From positions 1,984,001-2,048,000 of the forward strand of contig NZ_JAPJZI010000001.1 in the NCBI RefSeq assembly GCF_027944115.1: DNA of 64,000 bases. The letters run 5' to 3'. Origin of the DNA: Hoeflea prorocentri (GTDB taxonomy: Bacteria > Pseudomonadota > Alphaproteobacteria > Rhizobiales > Rhizobiaceae). The notes under the pieces were generated by a model. The model did not search any database. It was not told the origin of the DNA and worked only from the letters and a program-made list of their open reading frames with translations. A program made the position numbers and the translations under genes. Positions 53,097-63,116 of the stretch are shown one piece after another; the first letter of the stretch is position 1; every line of letters starts with the position of its first letter.

Positions 53097-53572
53097 TCCG
53101 TGATCCCCTTGTCTTTACCCAACTTTAGGATCTCCGCTCGAGCGGCGTCGCCGTAAAGACCGTCCAGTTCACCGTCGATGACCCAAGTCACAATGATACC
53201 GCCGACTATCAAATCTTCCGCGTTGTATCCGGGATGATGCTTGATCCCATACCAGCGTCGGAATCTGAGAGTAAGGTGATTGTTCCAGCTCTCTTCTTCA
53301 GTAGGCCTGACATAATCCTCGTCGGTATGATAAAGCTGCCGACGCTCTTTGAGGAACACATAGGCATTCCAGACTTCCGGATGCGCCTCGCAAGCCCGTA
53401 TATAGGCAAACACATCCGCCACAGTGAGTTTCTTGTCCGGGTCGATCTCCGGATAGGTGTTTTCCGGCTTGCCCTCCCGCTCGGCCCGCTCACGGAACGC
53501 GCGGGCCATATCCCAAAACTCCAACTCCCACGGGAACGGCTCCGGCGGCACAAAATCCTCGTCTTCACTCAT
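53093..53572 (-). CDS. small acidic PIN-partner protein S6
   Basis: Product of 159 aa, paralogue of S4: the first 46 residues differ by one or two positions, while the C-terminal two thirds diverge (FRRWYGIKHHPG, GELDGLYGDAA). The start overlaps the preceding HTH gene stop (ATGA), tying the pair to that gene. Confidence 0.7.
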   Translation of the reverse strand: MSEDEDFVPPEPFPWELEFWDMARAFRERAEREGKPENTYPEIDPDKKLTVADVFAYIRACEAHPEVWNAYVFLKERRQLYHTDEDYVRPTEEESWNNHLTLRFRRWYGIKHHPGYNAEDLIVGGIIVTWVIDGELDGLYGDAARAEILKLGKDKGITE

Positions 53573-54198
53573 TGCTTGATCCTTTCTTGCACCGGCTTGT
53601 CCGCAGGCACAGGGGTTCGATGCGACAGCAAACGGCGGGACGGCTCGTCGGGGTCAATCTTCGGGCGGGCGCCGGGTGCGCGCCAATGCGGTGGAGAACG
53701 ATGTTCTGTCGGCCGGATGCCCTCGCCTTCAGCGCGATCGGCATCGCCGGGCGTTAACCCGCCGCAGGTGCGAAGGACATGGGCGCCATTCAGATGATGC
53801 GCGATGGCTGCACAGACGCGTGCGATATCCCGCCGCAGCGTGCGCTCGCTGACGCCCTCTTTTCGTGCGAGCGATTTGACGGTGCCGCCACAGCCGGCTC
53901 GCGCACGCGCCCAGTCATAAAGGCGCTGCCGGTCGCGTCCGTCCGGGTGCCGGTTGATCCAGGTCCAGCATTCCTCCATGCGCGCGATGGCTGCGGCGGA
54001 TGGGCGGCGGCGATAGCGCGGCGCATTGGAAGCATAGGCGTCGGTCTGACGCCGCAACGGCTCGGGCATCGCATTGCCGAAAGCCTTGGGGCCGAGCGCA
54101 CGCGGGCAGATCGCCAGCGTGCGGGCCGCTTCGACGACACGCTCGCGAACAGCGTCAGCCGTCCATTCCTGAAAATGTGGACTTGCTTTCATATCCAT
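53569..54198 (-). CDS. HTH protein (DUF6362-like) heading PIN cluster 3
   Basis: About 209 aa. RRRPSAAAIARMEECWTWI and GGTVKSLARKEGVSERTLRRDIA form an HTH-type domain similar to small DUF6362-like proteins of rhizobial phages. A Pro/Arg-rich tail follows. The frame opens at 54237, but the LexA box at 54221-54235 lies there, so ATG 54198 (or 54192) is the start. Possibly a regulator of the operon or a phage-derived gene captured by it. Confidence 0.6.
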   Translation of the reverse strand: MDMKASPHFQEWTADAVRERVVEAARTLAICPRALGPKAFGNAMPEPLRRQTDAYASNAPRYRRRPSAAAIARMEECWTWINRHPDGRDRQRLYDWARARAGCGGTVKSLARKEGVSERTLRRDIARVCAAIAHHLNGAHVLRTCGGLTPGDADRAEGEGIRPTEHRSPPHWRAPGARPKIDPDEPSRRLLSHRTPVPADKPVQERIKQ

Positions 54199-54220
54199 GC
54201 CTGTTCCGTTGGAAAGGACG

Positions 54221-54235
54221 GAACATAGCATGAAC
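54221..54235 (-). promoter_or_regulatory. LexA (SOS) box of PIN cluster 3
   Basis: GAAC-ATAGCAT-GAAC on the plus strand, that is GTTC-N7-GTTC on the minus. It lies 23 bases before the HTH gene start. The spacer is less A/T-rich than in the other boxes. Confidence 0.7.
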
Positions 54236-54264
54236 AACTAGGGATGGAAATCCCATTTAGCGTG

Positions 54265-55359
<1,095 letters not shown>

Positions 55360-55386
55360 CTTCGTTTCCCTCCTCGGTTTCCGTTC

Positions 55387-57063
55387 CTACCCTACGAGGC
55401 CGAAATAGGCGTCGATGGGCGGAATGGTGATGGTTTGACCGTCGGCATGGCCGTTGAAGCCGCTGCCTTCGAGCGTTTCGACGCTCTCATCTGCAATACG
55501 AACGGTCTGCGTTTCGTCGGACATGTTGAACGCGCAGATGATGGTCTCGTTGCCGAAACGGCGGCGGAAGCAGAAGACCTGATCATTCTGAGAAACGAGC
55601 TCGAAATTTCCCTTGATCAGCGGCAGGTTCTCTTTGCGGAATGCAATGAACCCGCGATAGTGATTGAGGACCGAGTCCGGGTCCGCATGCTGCCTGTCAA
55701 CGGCCTGACTGCGATGCTCATCCGATACGGGCAGCCATGGCTTAGCCTGCGAAAATCCGGCGTGCTTTTCTTCCACGCCCCAGACCATCGGCGTGCGGCA
55801 TCCATCGCGCCCCTTGAAGCTCGGCCAGAACTCGATGCCGTAAGGATCCTGAAGGTCCTCGAACTGAAGGTCCGCCTCGGTAAGCCCGAGTTCCTCGCCC
55901 TGATAGATGCACACCGATCCACGCAGGGAAAGGAGCACAGCGGCAAGCAGTTTGAGGTGCTGCGGCGTGCCCCCGAACCCTAGCGCCCATCGGCTCGCAT
56001 GACGCTGAACGTCATGGTTGGAGAAGGCCCAGCAGGCCCATCCGTCCTTAACGGTTTCCTCGAAACTGCGCACGACGGTGCTCAGGTGATCCACAGTCGG
56101 CGGCGTCTCCGACAAGAGGTCGAAGCTGTAACACATATGCACCTTGTCGCCGCCGGATGTGTAGTCGGCAACGATCTGCAGGCCGCGCTGTGCATCGCCC
56201 ACCTCACCGACAGCTGCAGAGCCCGGGAACGTCTCGAGCAGGCGGCGTAGGCGCTTGAGGAATTCCAGGTTCTCCGGCTGGTTCTTGTCGAACAGGTGAT
56301 CCTGAAAATTGTACGGGTTCACATCGGGTGCGATCGACGCGTTGCGCTGTTCGGGATGAAGCGGCGGATTGTTGCGCAGCTCGCGGTCGTGGAAATAGAA
56401 GTTGATCGTGTCGAGCCGGAAACCGTCCACACCAAGGTCGAGCCAGAACCGCACCGCCTCGAGCAGCGCGTCCTGAACCTCTGCATTGTGCAGGTTGAGA
56501 TCGGGCTGTGTCGCAAGGAAATTATGCAGATAATACTGCCTGCGGCCAGTGTCCCATTGCCATGCCGGGCCGCCGAAGATGGACAGCCAGTTGTTGGGCG
56601 GCGTGCCGTCCGGTTTGGCATCGGCCCAGACATACCAGTCAGCCTTGTCATTGTCGCGGGAGCTGCGGCTTTCGATAAACCAGGGGTGTTCGCTCGAAGA
56701 ATGCGACAGCACCTGGTCGATCATTACCTTCAGGCCAAGCTCATGCGCCCGCTCGACCAGCGCCTTGAAGTCACCGAGGGTTCCGAACATCGGATCGACA
56801 TCGCAATAGTCCGAGACGTCATAGCCGAAGTCGCGCATGGGCGAGGTAAAGAACGGCGATATCCAGAGCGCATCGACCCCAAGTGACGCAATATGCGGCA
56901 ATCGCTCAGTTATACCCTTAAGATCGCCGGTGCCGTCGCCGGTCGTGTCCTGGTAGGAACGCGGATAAACTTGGTAGATGACCGCGCCACGCCACCAGTC
57001 CGCGTCCACGGCGGAAGAGGATACGATACCTTCAGACATCAGGTTCCTGTCCACTATTGTCAT
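55387..57063 (-). CDS. aglA: alpha-glucosidase, GH13
   Basis: About 558 aa. WWRGAVIYQVYPRSYQDT opens the barrel. GFRLDTINFYFHD carries the nucleophile Asp, AVGEVGD the acid Glu and FSNHDVQR the third carboxylate. No signal peptide, so it cleaves imported alpha-glucosides in the cytoplasm. The start is taken at ATG 57063, just after the upstream permease stop; the longer frame from 57183 overlaps that gene. Confidence 0.85.
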   Translation of the reverse strand: MTIVDRNLMSEGIVSSSAVDADWWRGAVIYQVYPRSYQDTTGDGTGDLKGITERLPHIASLGVDALWISPFFTSPMRDFGYDVSDYCDVDPMFGTLGDFKALVERAHELGLKVMIDQVLSHSSSEHPWFIESRSSRDNDKADWYVWADAKPDGTPPNNWLSIFGGPAWQWDTGRRQYYLHNFLATQPDLNLHNAEVQDALLEAVRFWLDLGVDGFRLDTINFYFHDRELRNNPPLHPEQRNASIAPDVNPYNFQDHLFDKNQPENLEFLKRLRRLLETFPGSAAVGEVGDAQRGLQIVADYTSGGDKVHMCYSFDLLSETPPTVDHLSTVVRSFEETVKDGWACWAFSNHDVQRHASRWALGFGGTPQHLKLLAAVLLSLRGSVCIYQGEELGLTEADLQFEDLQDPYGIEFWPSFKGRDGCRTPMVWGVEEKHAGFSQAKPWLPVSDEHRSQAVDRQHADPDSVLNHYRGFIAFRKENLPLIKGNFELVSQNDQVFCFRRRFGNETIICAFNMSDETQTVRIADESVETLEGSGFNGHADGQTITIPPIDAYFGLVG

Positions 57064-57065
57064 TG

Positions 57066-58217
57066 TTAGCCACCCTTGACCGAACCGGCCAGAAGGCCGC
57101 GAACGAGATAACGCTGCAACCCGAAGAACACGAGCAGCGGCACGATAATGCTGATGAAGGCTGAAGCCGTGAGGATTTCCCAATTGCCCCCGCGTGAGCC
57201 AAGCAGTTCGCGCAGACGCCCCGTCAGGACAAGCTGATCATCGCCATTACCAAGGAAGACCATGGCGACCAGGAGGTCATTCCAGACCCAGAGAAACTGG
57301 AAGATCGCAAAGGATGCGAGCGCCGGGAACGAGAGCGGCAGGACAATCTTGAGGAAAATCTCGAAGTCGCTGGCGCCATCGACCTTGGCCGATTCCATGA
57401 TCTCGCGCGGCAAGCCGGCAATGTAGTTGCGCAGCAGATAGATTGCCAACGGCAGCCCGAACCCGGTATGCGCCAGCCAGATACCCACATAGGTCTTTGC
57501 CGGAACGCCGAGGATAAGGCCTGCCTCGTTGTAGAGGCGCAAAAGCGGTATCAACGACATCTGCAGGGGCACGACCAGCAGGCCGACCACGGCGGCAATC
57601 AAAAGCGCCCTGCCCGGAAACTTCATCCAGGCCAGTGCGTAGGCCGCAAAAGCCGCGATCAGGATCGGAATGACCGTCGACGGAATTGTCACGGTCAGCG
57701 AGTTGATAAAGGACTGTCCGAGCCCATTGGCGCGGAGCACATTGGCATAGTTTTCCAGTGTGAAGCGGGGCGGCGCGGTCACCGTGTAGAAGATGCGCTT
57801 GCCGCGGTTTCCGGTCCATTTTTCATCGGAGACCAGCCGATAGTCGCCATTGGACTCAACGGTCATCATGCCTCCGCTGCGCATCTCGGCCGTGGTTCCG
57901 GCTTCAAAAGCTGAAGGGTCCCGCGAACTGACGCCGAACATGGTGATCGTACCGCTTTCGCCATCCAGGACATTGCCCTGCAAAACGAATTTCCCATCTT
58001 CCTCGATCTGGGTGTCAGGAGCACCCGAGCGTCCGATCTTGCGTTGCTCGGAAGCCGTCAGTGACGTCCACCAGCCCGAAACAGCGAGTTGATCCTTGTC
58101 CCTCAGGGACGAGACGAAAAGCCCGAATGTGGGCAGAGTCCAAATCACAACAAGAAACAGAACGCCGATATGGACAGCCCATGTGAGCGGTGATTTTGCA
58201 GAAGCTGCGGCTGCCAT
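57066..58217 (-). CDS. aglG: alpha-glucoside ABC transporter permease
   Basis: Product of 383 aa, MalG-type inner-membrane permease. After the first helix (VHIGVLFLVVIWTLPTFGLF) there is a periplasmic insert of about 130 residues, a known feature of AglG. The EAA loop (EIMESAKVDGASDFEIFLKI) contacts AglK. It follows aglF with one base between stop and start. Confidence 0.85.
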   Translation of the reverse strand: MAAAASAKSPLTWAVHIGVLFLVVIWTLPTFGLFVSSLRDKDQLAVSGWWTSLTASEQRKIGRSGAPDTQIEEDGKFVLQGNVLDGESGTITMFGVSSRDPSAFEAGTTAEMRSGGMMTVESNGDYRLVSDEKWTGNRGKRIFYTVTAPPRFTLENYANVLRANGLGQSFINSLTVTIPSTVIPILIAAFAAYALAWMKFPGRALLIAAVVGLLVVPLQMSLIPLLRLYNEAGLILGVPAKTYVGIWLAHTGFGLPLAIYLLRNYIAGLPREIMESAKVDGASDFEIFLKIVLPLSFPALASFAIFQFLWVWNDLLVAMVFLGNGDDQLVLTGRLRELLGSRGGNWEILTASAFISIIVPLLVFFGLQRYLVRGLLAGSVKGG

Positions 58218-58218
58218 A

Positions 58219-59229
58219 TCAACGGCCCTCCATTTCGGCGTTTGCCCGGCGGATGTTCCAGACCATGATGGGGATCACCAGCACCATGATGACGATGGCG
58301 ATGGTCGCGCCGCGGCCGAAATCACCGCCGCCGCGGAACATCCAGTCGAACATGAGATTGGCGAGGACCTGGGTGTTCCACTGACCATTGGTCATCGCCA
58401 GAACGATATCGAAGACCTTGAGGACAAGGATGGTGATTGTTGTCCACACAACGGCAATCGTACCCCAGATTTGCGGGATCATGATCTTGAAGAAGATCTG
58501 TACGCCGTTTGCTCCGTCGATGACCGCAGCCTCGATGGTTTCTTCGGGAATACCGCGCAGCGCAGCGGACAGGATCACCATCGCAAAGCCGGTCTGGATC
58601 CAGACCAGGATGATCATCAGGAAAAAGTTGTTGTAGAATGGCAGCGTGATCCACGCCTGCGGTTCGCCGCCCAAGAACGTGACCATCGCATTCAGCAGTC
58701 CGATCTGTTCTGACCCCTGCTCGCGGTAGTCATAGATGAATTTCCAGATAACGGCAGCGCCAATGAATGAGATTGCCATCGGCATGAAGATCAGGCTTTT
58801 GGCGATGTTGCCCCACCATACCCGGTCGGTCATCGCTGCTATGATCAGGCCGAAGAAGGTTGCTGCTGCCGGAACAAAGATCAGCCAGAGCATGTTGTTG
58901 AGCATCGATTCGTGAAACTCGCGGTCGGCGAGCATCCACGCATAGTTGGACAGGCCGACAAATTCCTCGCCGGAGCGACCGAAAAAGGAAAGGCGGACCG
59001 ACGAGACGACCGGGTAGAAGAGATAGACGCCAAGCGCCAGGAGCGCGGGTGCGAGAAACAACCAAGGCCGTATGGTGTTGGCAAGCCGCAGGTTGCGGAT
59101 CGCTCTTTCGCCGTCACCTTCTTTTGAAGGCAAAATGGCGTCGAGCACCCAGTTGGAGAGCAGGAAGTAAGCGGCACAGCCGGCGACCCCCAGGACCATA
59201 GTCAGTGTGGCGAAGATAAGCTGATTCAT
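58219..59229 (-). CDS. aglF: alpha-glucoside ABC transporter permease
   Basis: Product of 336 aa, MalF-type permease with six to seven helices. The EAA loop is PEETIEAAVIDGANGVQIFF. It lies between the binding-protein gene and aglG, in the order known for aglEFGAK operons. Confidence 0.85.
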   Translation of the reverse strand: MNQLIFATLTMVLGVAGCAAYFLLSNWVLDAILPSKEGDGERAIRNLRLANTIRPWLFLAPALLALGVYLFYPVVSSVRLSFFGRSGEEFVGLSNYAWMLADREFHESMLNNMLWLIFVPAAATFFGLIIAAMTDRVWWGNIAKSLIFMPMAISFIGAAVIWKFIYDYREQGSEQIGLLNAMVTFLGGEPQAWITLPFYNNFFLMIILVWIQTGFAMVILSAALRGIPEETIEAAVIDGANGVQIFFKIMIPQIWGTIAVVWTTITILVLKVFDIVLAMTNGQWNTQVLANLMFDWMFRGGGDFGRGATIAIVIMVLVIPIMVWNIRRANAEMEGR

Positions 59230-59328
59230 CGCTCTGCCCCTTCAAGCTTCCGTTTGGAAAAAGGCGATCGTCAAAACTCGATGATGAACGGGTCCCCCGA
59301 TCGGGCTGCCGGCAGGAGCCGGGCTGAC

Positions 59329-59356
59329 GATCCGGGCCGGGAGGTCGGCCCGGATC
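59329..59356. other. intercistronic stem-loop between aglE and aglF
   Basis: GATCCGGGCC and GGCCCGGATC, a perfect 10 bp stem with an 8-base loop, and no T-run. Such stems after binding-protein genes protect the 3' end and lower downstream permease expression. Confidence 0.65.
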
Positions 59357-59381
59357 GCTGGAGGTCAGGCAGGCGCGGACG

Positions 59382-60749
59382 TTACTTCAGCGCGTCCCAG
59401 TTCTCCTGGATTTCTGCCGTGACGTCGGCGGCAGATTTGCCGCCGGCATAGTCAACCATGCCGGTCCAGAAGGCGCCGGCTCCGATTTTGCCGGGCATCA
59501 GGTCGGAACCGTCGAAACGGAACGTTGTCGCATCCGTCAGGATTTGTCCCTGCTTCTTCAGCGTCTCATTGGCATAGGCATCCGGATTGACGCCTTTGTG
59601 CGGCGTCAGGAAACCGGCGCGTGCCATCCAGACCTCATGCGCGATCGGTGACTTCAGGAAGTCGATAAAGGCACGTGCGCCTTTTGAGTCCCTGGTGATC
59701 GCAAACAGTGTTCCGGCGCCGAGCACCGGCTTACCCAGATCCTTTCCGGCATAGGCCGGGAAATAGAAGAAGTCGGCATCTTCACCAAGTTCCGTGCCTT
59801 CCGGAAAGAAAGACGGAATGAAGGATGCCTGGCGGTGCATGTAGCATTTGGGCGGCGAGGTAAAGAGGCCCTTCGGGCTGTCACGGAAGTCAGTTGTGGC
59901 CACGGCTTCCGCGCCGCCATCCACATAATCGTTGTTGCGGGCAAAGGCGCCGAACTCCTCGATCGCGCCGATAACTGCCGGGTCGTTGAACGGAATTTCG
60001 TTGCGAACCCATTTGTCGTAGACATCCGGGCTTTGCGTGCGCAGCATGAACTCCTCGACCCAGTCCGTCGCAGGCCAGCCGGTTGCACCGCCGGAGCCAA
60101 GCCCGATGCACCAGGGCGTTTCACCGTCGGCGACGATCTGCTCGCTCAGTTCCTTGAGTTCTTCCATGGTTTCCGGCACTTCGTAGCCGGCATCCTCAAA
60201 GTTCTCCGGTGAATACCAGACAAGCGACTTCACGTCCGCCTTGAACGGAAAGGCAAAGTAACCTGAGTTACCGTCCTGATCAGGATAGGTGCCAAGGTCC
60301 ACCCAGGACTGGCCCGCCGCATAGTTTTCGGCAACCCAATCGCGCGTTTCGTCGCCCAGCGGCGTCAGAAGACCCTTCGCCGCCAAGTCGGCAGCAAGTC
60401 CCGGCTGCGGGAATACTGCGACATTGGCCGGGCTGCCCGCCTGCGTATCGATGACGATCTGCTGCTCGAAGGAATCGGAGCCGGTATATTCCACGTTTGC
60501 GCCGGTCGCCGCCTCGAAATAGGCGATCATGCCTTCAACGAGCTCGAGGTCGGCGCCCGTCCACGGACCGAAAACCGTGATCGTTTCCCCGGACAAGTCC
60601 ATACCCTTGAGCGCTTCGTAACTCGCCCAGTTGAAGCGGTCATCCTCGCCCGGCTTGAAGACAAGCTCCTGCGCCTGGGTCGCACCGGACAGTGCCGTTC
60701 CCATCGTGAGTGCACAGACAAACGCCGCGATTGCGGTTTTACGTTTCAT
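59382..60749 (-). CDS. aglE: alpha-glucoside-binding periplasmic protein
   Basis: About 455 aa. A signal peptide (MKRKTAIAAFVCALTMGTALSG) is followed by an extracellular solute-binding family 1 fold: ITVFGPWTGADLELVEGMIA, YFAFPFKADVKSLVWYSPE and GTLFAITRDSKGARAFIDFL. GGGAGGAAA precedes ATG 60749. It delivers alpha-glucosides to AglFGK. Confidence 0.85.
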   Translation of the reverse strand: MKRKTAIAAFVCALTMGTALSGATQAQELVFKPGEDDRFNWASYEALKGMDLSGETITVFGPWTGADLELVEGMIAYFEAATGANVEYTGSDSFEQQIVIDTQAGSPANVAVFPQPGLAADLAAKGLLTPLGDETRDWVAENYAAGQSWVDLGTYPDQDGNSGYFAFPFKADVKSLVWYSPENFEDAGYEVPETMEELKELSEQIVADGETPWCIGLGSGGATGWPATDWVEEFMLRTQSPDVYDKWVRNEIPFNDPAVIGAIEEFGAFARNNDYVDGGAEAVATTDFRDSPKGLFTSPPKCYMHRQASFIPSFFPEGTELGEDADFFYFPAYAGKDLGKPVLGAGTLFAITRDSKGARAFIDFLKSPIAHEVWMARAGFLTPHKGVNPDAYANETLKKQGQILTDATTFRFDGSDLMPGKIGAGAFWTGMVDYAGGKSAADVTAEIQENWDALK

Positions 60750-61067
60750 GAATTTTCCTCCCGATTCACGGAATGCGGTTACCCGCATCGGTGATGCAAT
60801 CTATCTTCAAACAATATCCAAAGCGGTTTGAATTGAGTTCAAAATGCCGCCATCCATTTACCTTGTCAACGCAATTGTAAACAAAATCCAGCCCCTAAAC
60901 TCAACCTTCCTATCTAGTTGTTGTTTTTGTTAATCTTTTTGTTTGATACGAATTTAAAACGATTAAATCGCCGGACGGCGCAACTTGGAAAAACGTGAAC
61001 ACGGTTGCCATATCAGCAGAATTATGGCTAGGCTTCGGACTGTTTTTCAAAACGCTTTGGGAATCGA
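60750..61067. promoter_or_regulatory. divergent agl control region
   Basis: 318 bp between aglE and aglR. CAAAGCGGTTTG (60819-60830) is a near-palindrome of the LacI-family operator kind, about 70 bases before aglE. AT-rich stretches with TTTAAAACGATTAAA lie nearer aglR. No gene is seen here. Confidence 0.5.
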
Positions 61068-62102
61068 ATGAGTGTAAATCTGAAACAGCTTGCGGAGGCC
61101 CTGGGCATTTCGCAGACCACCGTCAGCCGGGCGCTGAATGGGTTTCCGGAAGTCAGCGAGAAGACCCGCCGCAAGGTTCTCGATATGGCTCAGCAGCTGA
61201 ATTACTCGCCGAGCCCGCATGCAAAAAAGCTCGCCACCGGAAAATCCAAGACCATCGGCCACGTGGTCCCGCAATCGGATCACATGATGATCAATCCGCT
61301 TTTTTCTGATTTCATCGCCGGCGCCGGAGAGACCTATTCGCAAGCCGGTTACGACATGCTCATGTCTGTCGTTACGCCCGAGCAGGAGGAAAAGACCTAC
61401 TATAAGCTGATCGCCAGCAAACGTGTCGACGGCATGATGGTTCATGCGCCCCTCATAGGTGATACCCGTATTGCTCTCCTGCAGAAGCTTGCCATGCCGT
61501 TTGTCGTTCATGGCAGGAGCGCGGACGAGGATGACTCCTATTCTTGGCTTGACGTCAACAACCGCCGCTCCTTCCAACGCGCGACCCGTTTTCTTCTTGA
61601 TCTTGGGCACAGGCGTATCGCGCTGCTTAACGGGCTGGAGAGTATGACCTTCGCCCAACGAAGGCGGATCGGCTATCAAGAAGCACTGCAGGAATACGGT
61701 GTGGAACCGGATGAGAGCATTATGTTCGCCGAGGACATGATGGAGCCTTACGGCTATCGCCGCACAAAGGAAATGCTTGCGCTTGTGCGCCGTCCGACGG
61801 CGATCCTGTGCTCAAGCATCCTGCCTGCCATGGGCGCATTGCGCGCCATTCAGGAGGCCGGACTTGAAGTCGGTCGTGATATCTCAATCGTGACCCATGA
61901 CGACATGCTGACATTTCTGTCCAACAGCGGCGAAATTCCGATGTTCACGGCACTGCGATCTTCAATCAAAGCCGCCGGCCGGCGCTGTGCGGAAATGCTG
62001 ATCGCAGCAATTGAAAATCCCAACCACGAACCTGTCCATGAGCTTTGGGAGACGGAGCTGGTCATCGGCAATTCAACAGGTCCAGCGCGAGAACAGCCTT
62101 AG
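61068..62102 (+). CDS. aglR: LacI-family regulator of alpha-glucoside genes
   Basis: Product of 344 aa. The HTH is VNLKQLAEALGISQTTVSRAL with the hinge LNYSPSPHAKKLATGKSKTI, then a periplasmic-binding-like sensor domain (DDMLTFLSN near the end). Divergent from the agl operon, so it should repress it until sugar binds. Confidence 0.8.
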   Translation: MSVNLKQLAEALGISQTTVSRALNGFPEVSEKTRRKVLDMAQQLNYSPSPHAKKLATGKSKTIGHVVPQSDHMMINPLFSDFIAGAGETYSQAGYDMLMSVVTPEQEEKTYYKLIASKRVDGMMVHAPLIGDTRIALLQKLAMPFVVHGRSADEDDSYSWLDVNNRRSFQRATRFLLDLGHRRIALLNGLESMTFAQRRRIGYQEALQEYGVEPDESIMFAEDMMEPYGYRRTKEMLALVRRPTAILCSSILPAMGALRAIQEAGLEVGRDISIVTHDDMLTFLSNSGEIPMFTALRSSIKAAGRRCAEMLIAAIENPNHEPVHELWETELVIGNSTGPAREQP

Positions 62103-63116
62103 CGTCCGCTCCACGGGCATTCACCAGTGACCAATTCGCAACCCATAGTGGATGCACGCATGCCGCCAACCATTGCCCCAGATGTTTTCGGCATATGCGC
62201 GCCGCCTTTGCCACCGATCGGGATTTCGATCTTTTGTTGTGCACTTTTTTCTAAAACTTGCCGATGCGGCTCGCCCGGATATCGCCACCAACATACACGG
62301 AATTAAAGGCGCGATTGTAAAACACCCCGACAATACACCGTCCGGTGATAGAGCAATCCTGTCAGAAATCTGTCTGAGCTCTTGCGGAATCAGGCTTGGC
62401 CGCCAATGCTGCACGGGTTGTCACGGCGCATCTGCGAGTTAAACCTTTTCGTTTCTACTTGCGTCGCGATGAATAATCCGAAAACCTTCATGCAGCTACT
62501 TTGACCGCATTCAGTATCAGGGTAATAATCCTGTGAATATGTAGCTCAAACTCATGAATTCGCGGCTCACCGCAACAAACAACGCAAAAGCAAGAGGATA
62601 TCAATTGACGCTTTTGCGAGGAGCGGATCGTTCGGATCGCCTGCGCAGATCAAAATTCCGCAGCTCTGATCGGCTTTCAATGCAAATCATCTATCACCAA
62701 CCCGACATCCTTGGAAAATAAATCGCAGGAAACACACATTTGAGTTGAGTTCGCGCTTGATAAAAAGTTATGCAGAATGCATAACTAAACATGATGATGC
62801 CATCGCGATTACACAAATCGCTTGAGGAAAAGCCTTTAAGGTGCAACATTTTGCTGCCGAATTACACATAGGAGATTGAAAGCCAGGATTGCATAATATG
62901 CATAGAGGACATGCTGGCTTTCGAGGCCCCGCAATGATCTGTGATCCGCCCATCACAACCATTGCGGGGCCAACTCTTTTTATTGGTGAGCAAATGAGAA
63001 TCTGAGCGCACTCTGCTGCGGCACTTGTGCTACGAAACGCCCTCTCCTACTGCTTGCTGACAAGGCGACGGCAAGCGCCGGTTCGTGAAGTATAGTTCAC
63101 CGGGGGCAGCTTCATC
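62103..63116. other. 1 kb intergenic region with palindromes and a likely RNA
   Basis: No convincing protein gene: short frames on both strands lack ribosome-binding sites and coding bias. It holds GTTATGCAGAATGCATAAC (62767-62785, perfect 8 bp arms), TGCATAATATGCA (62890-62902) and the two-hairpin element at 62879-62982. The first half shows nothing specific. Confidence 0.5.
62879..62982 (+). ncRNA. candidate small RNA or leader with terminator
   Basis: Two hairpins in tandem. The first pairs AAAGCCAG (62879) with CTGGCTTT (62921), enclosing TGCATAATATGCA. The second pairs GGCCCCGCAAT (62925-62935) with ATTGCGGGGCC (62961-62971), with inner TGTGAT/ATCACA, then CTCTTTTT. It is either an independent sRNA or an attenuator for the gene at 63117, which starts 135 bases later. 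Known SAM or SAH riboswitch cores are not visible. Confidence 0.5.

Noticed and set aside
62879-62982. SAH or SAM-II riboswitch
   Set aside because: The conserved core sequences of those riboswitches are not seen, despite the AdoHcy hydrolase-like gene downstream.
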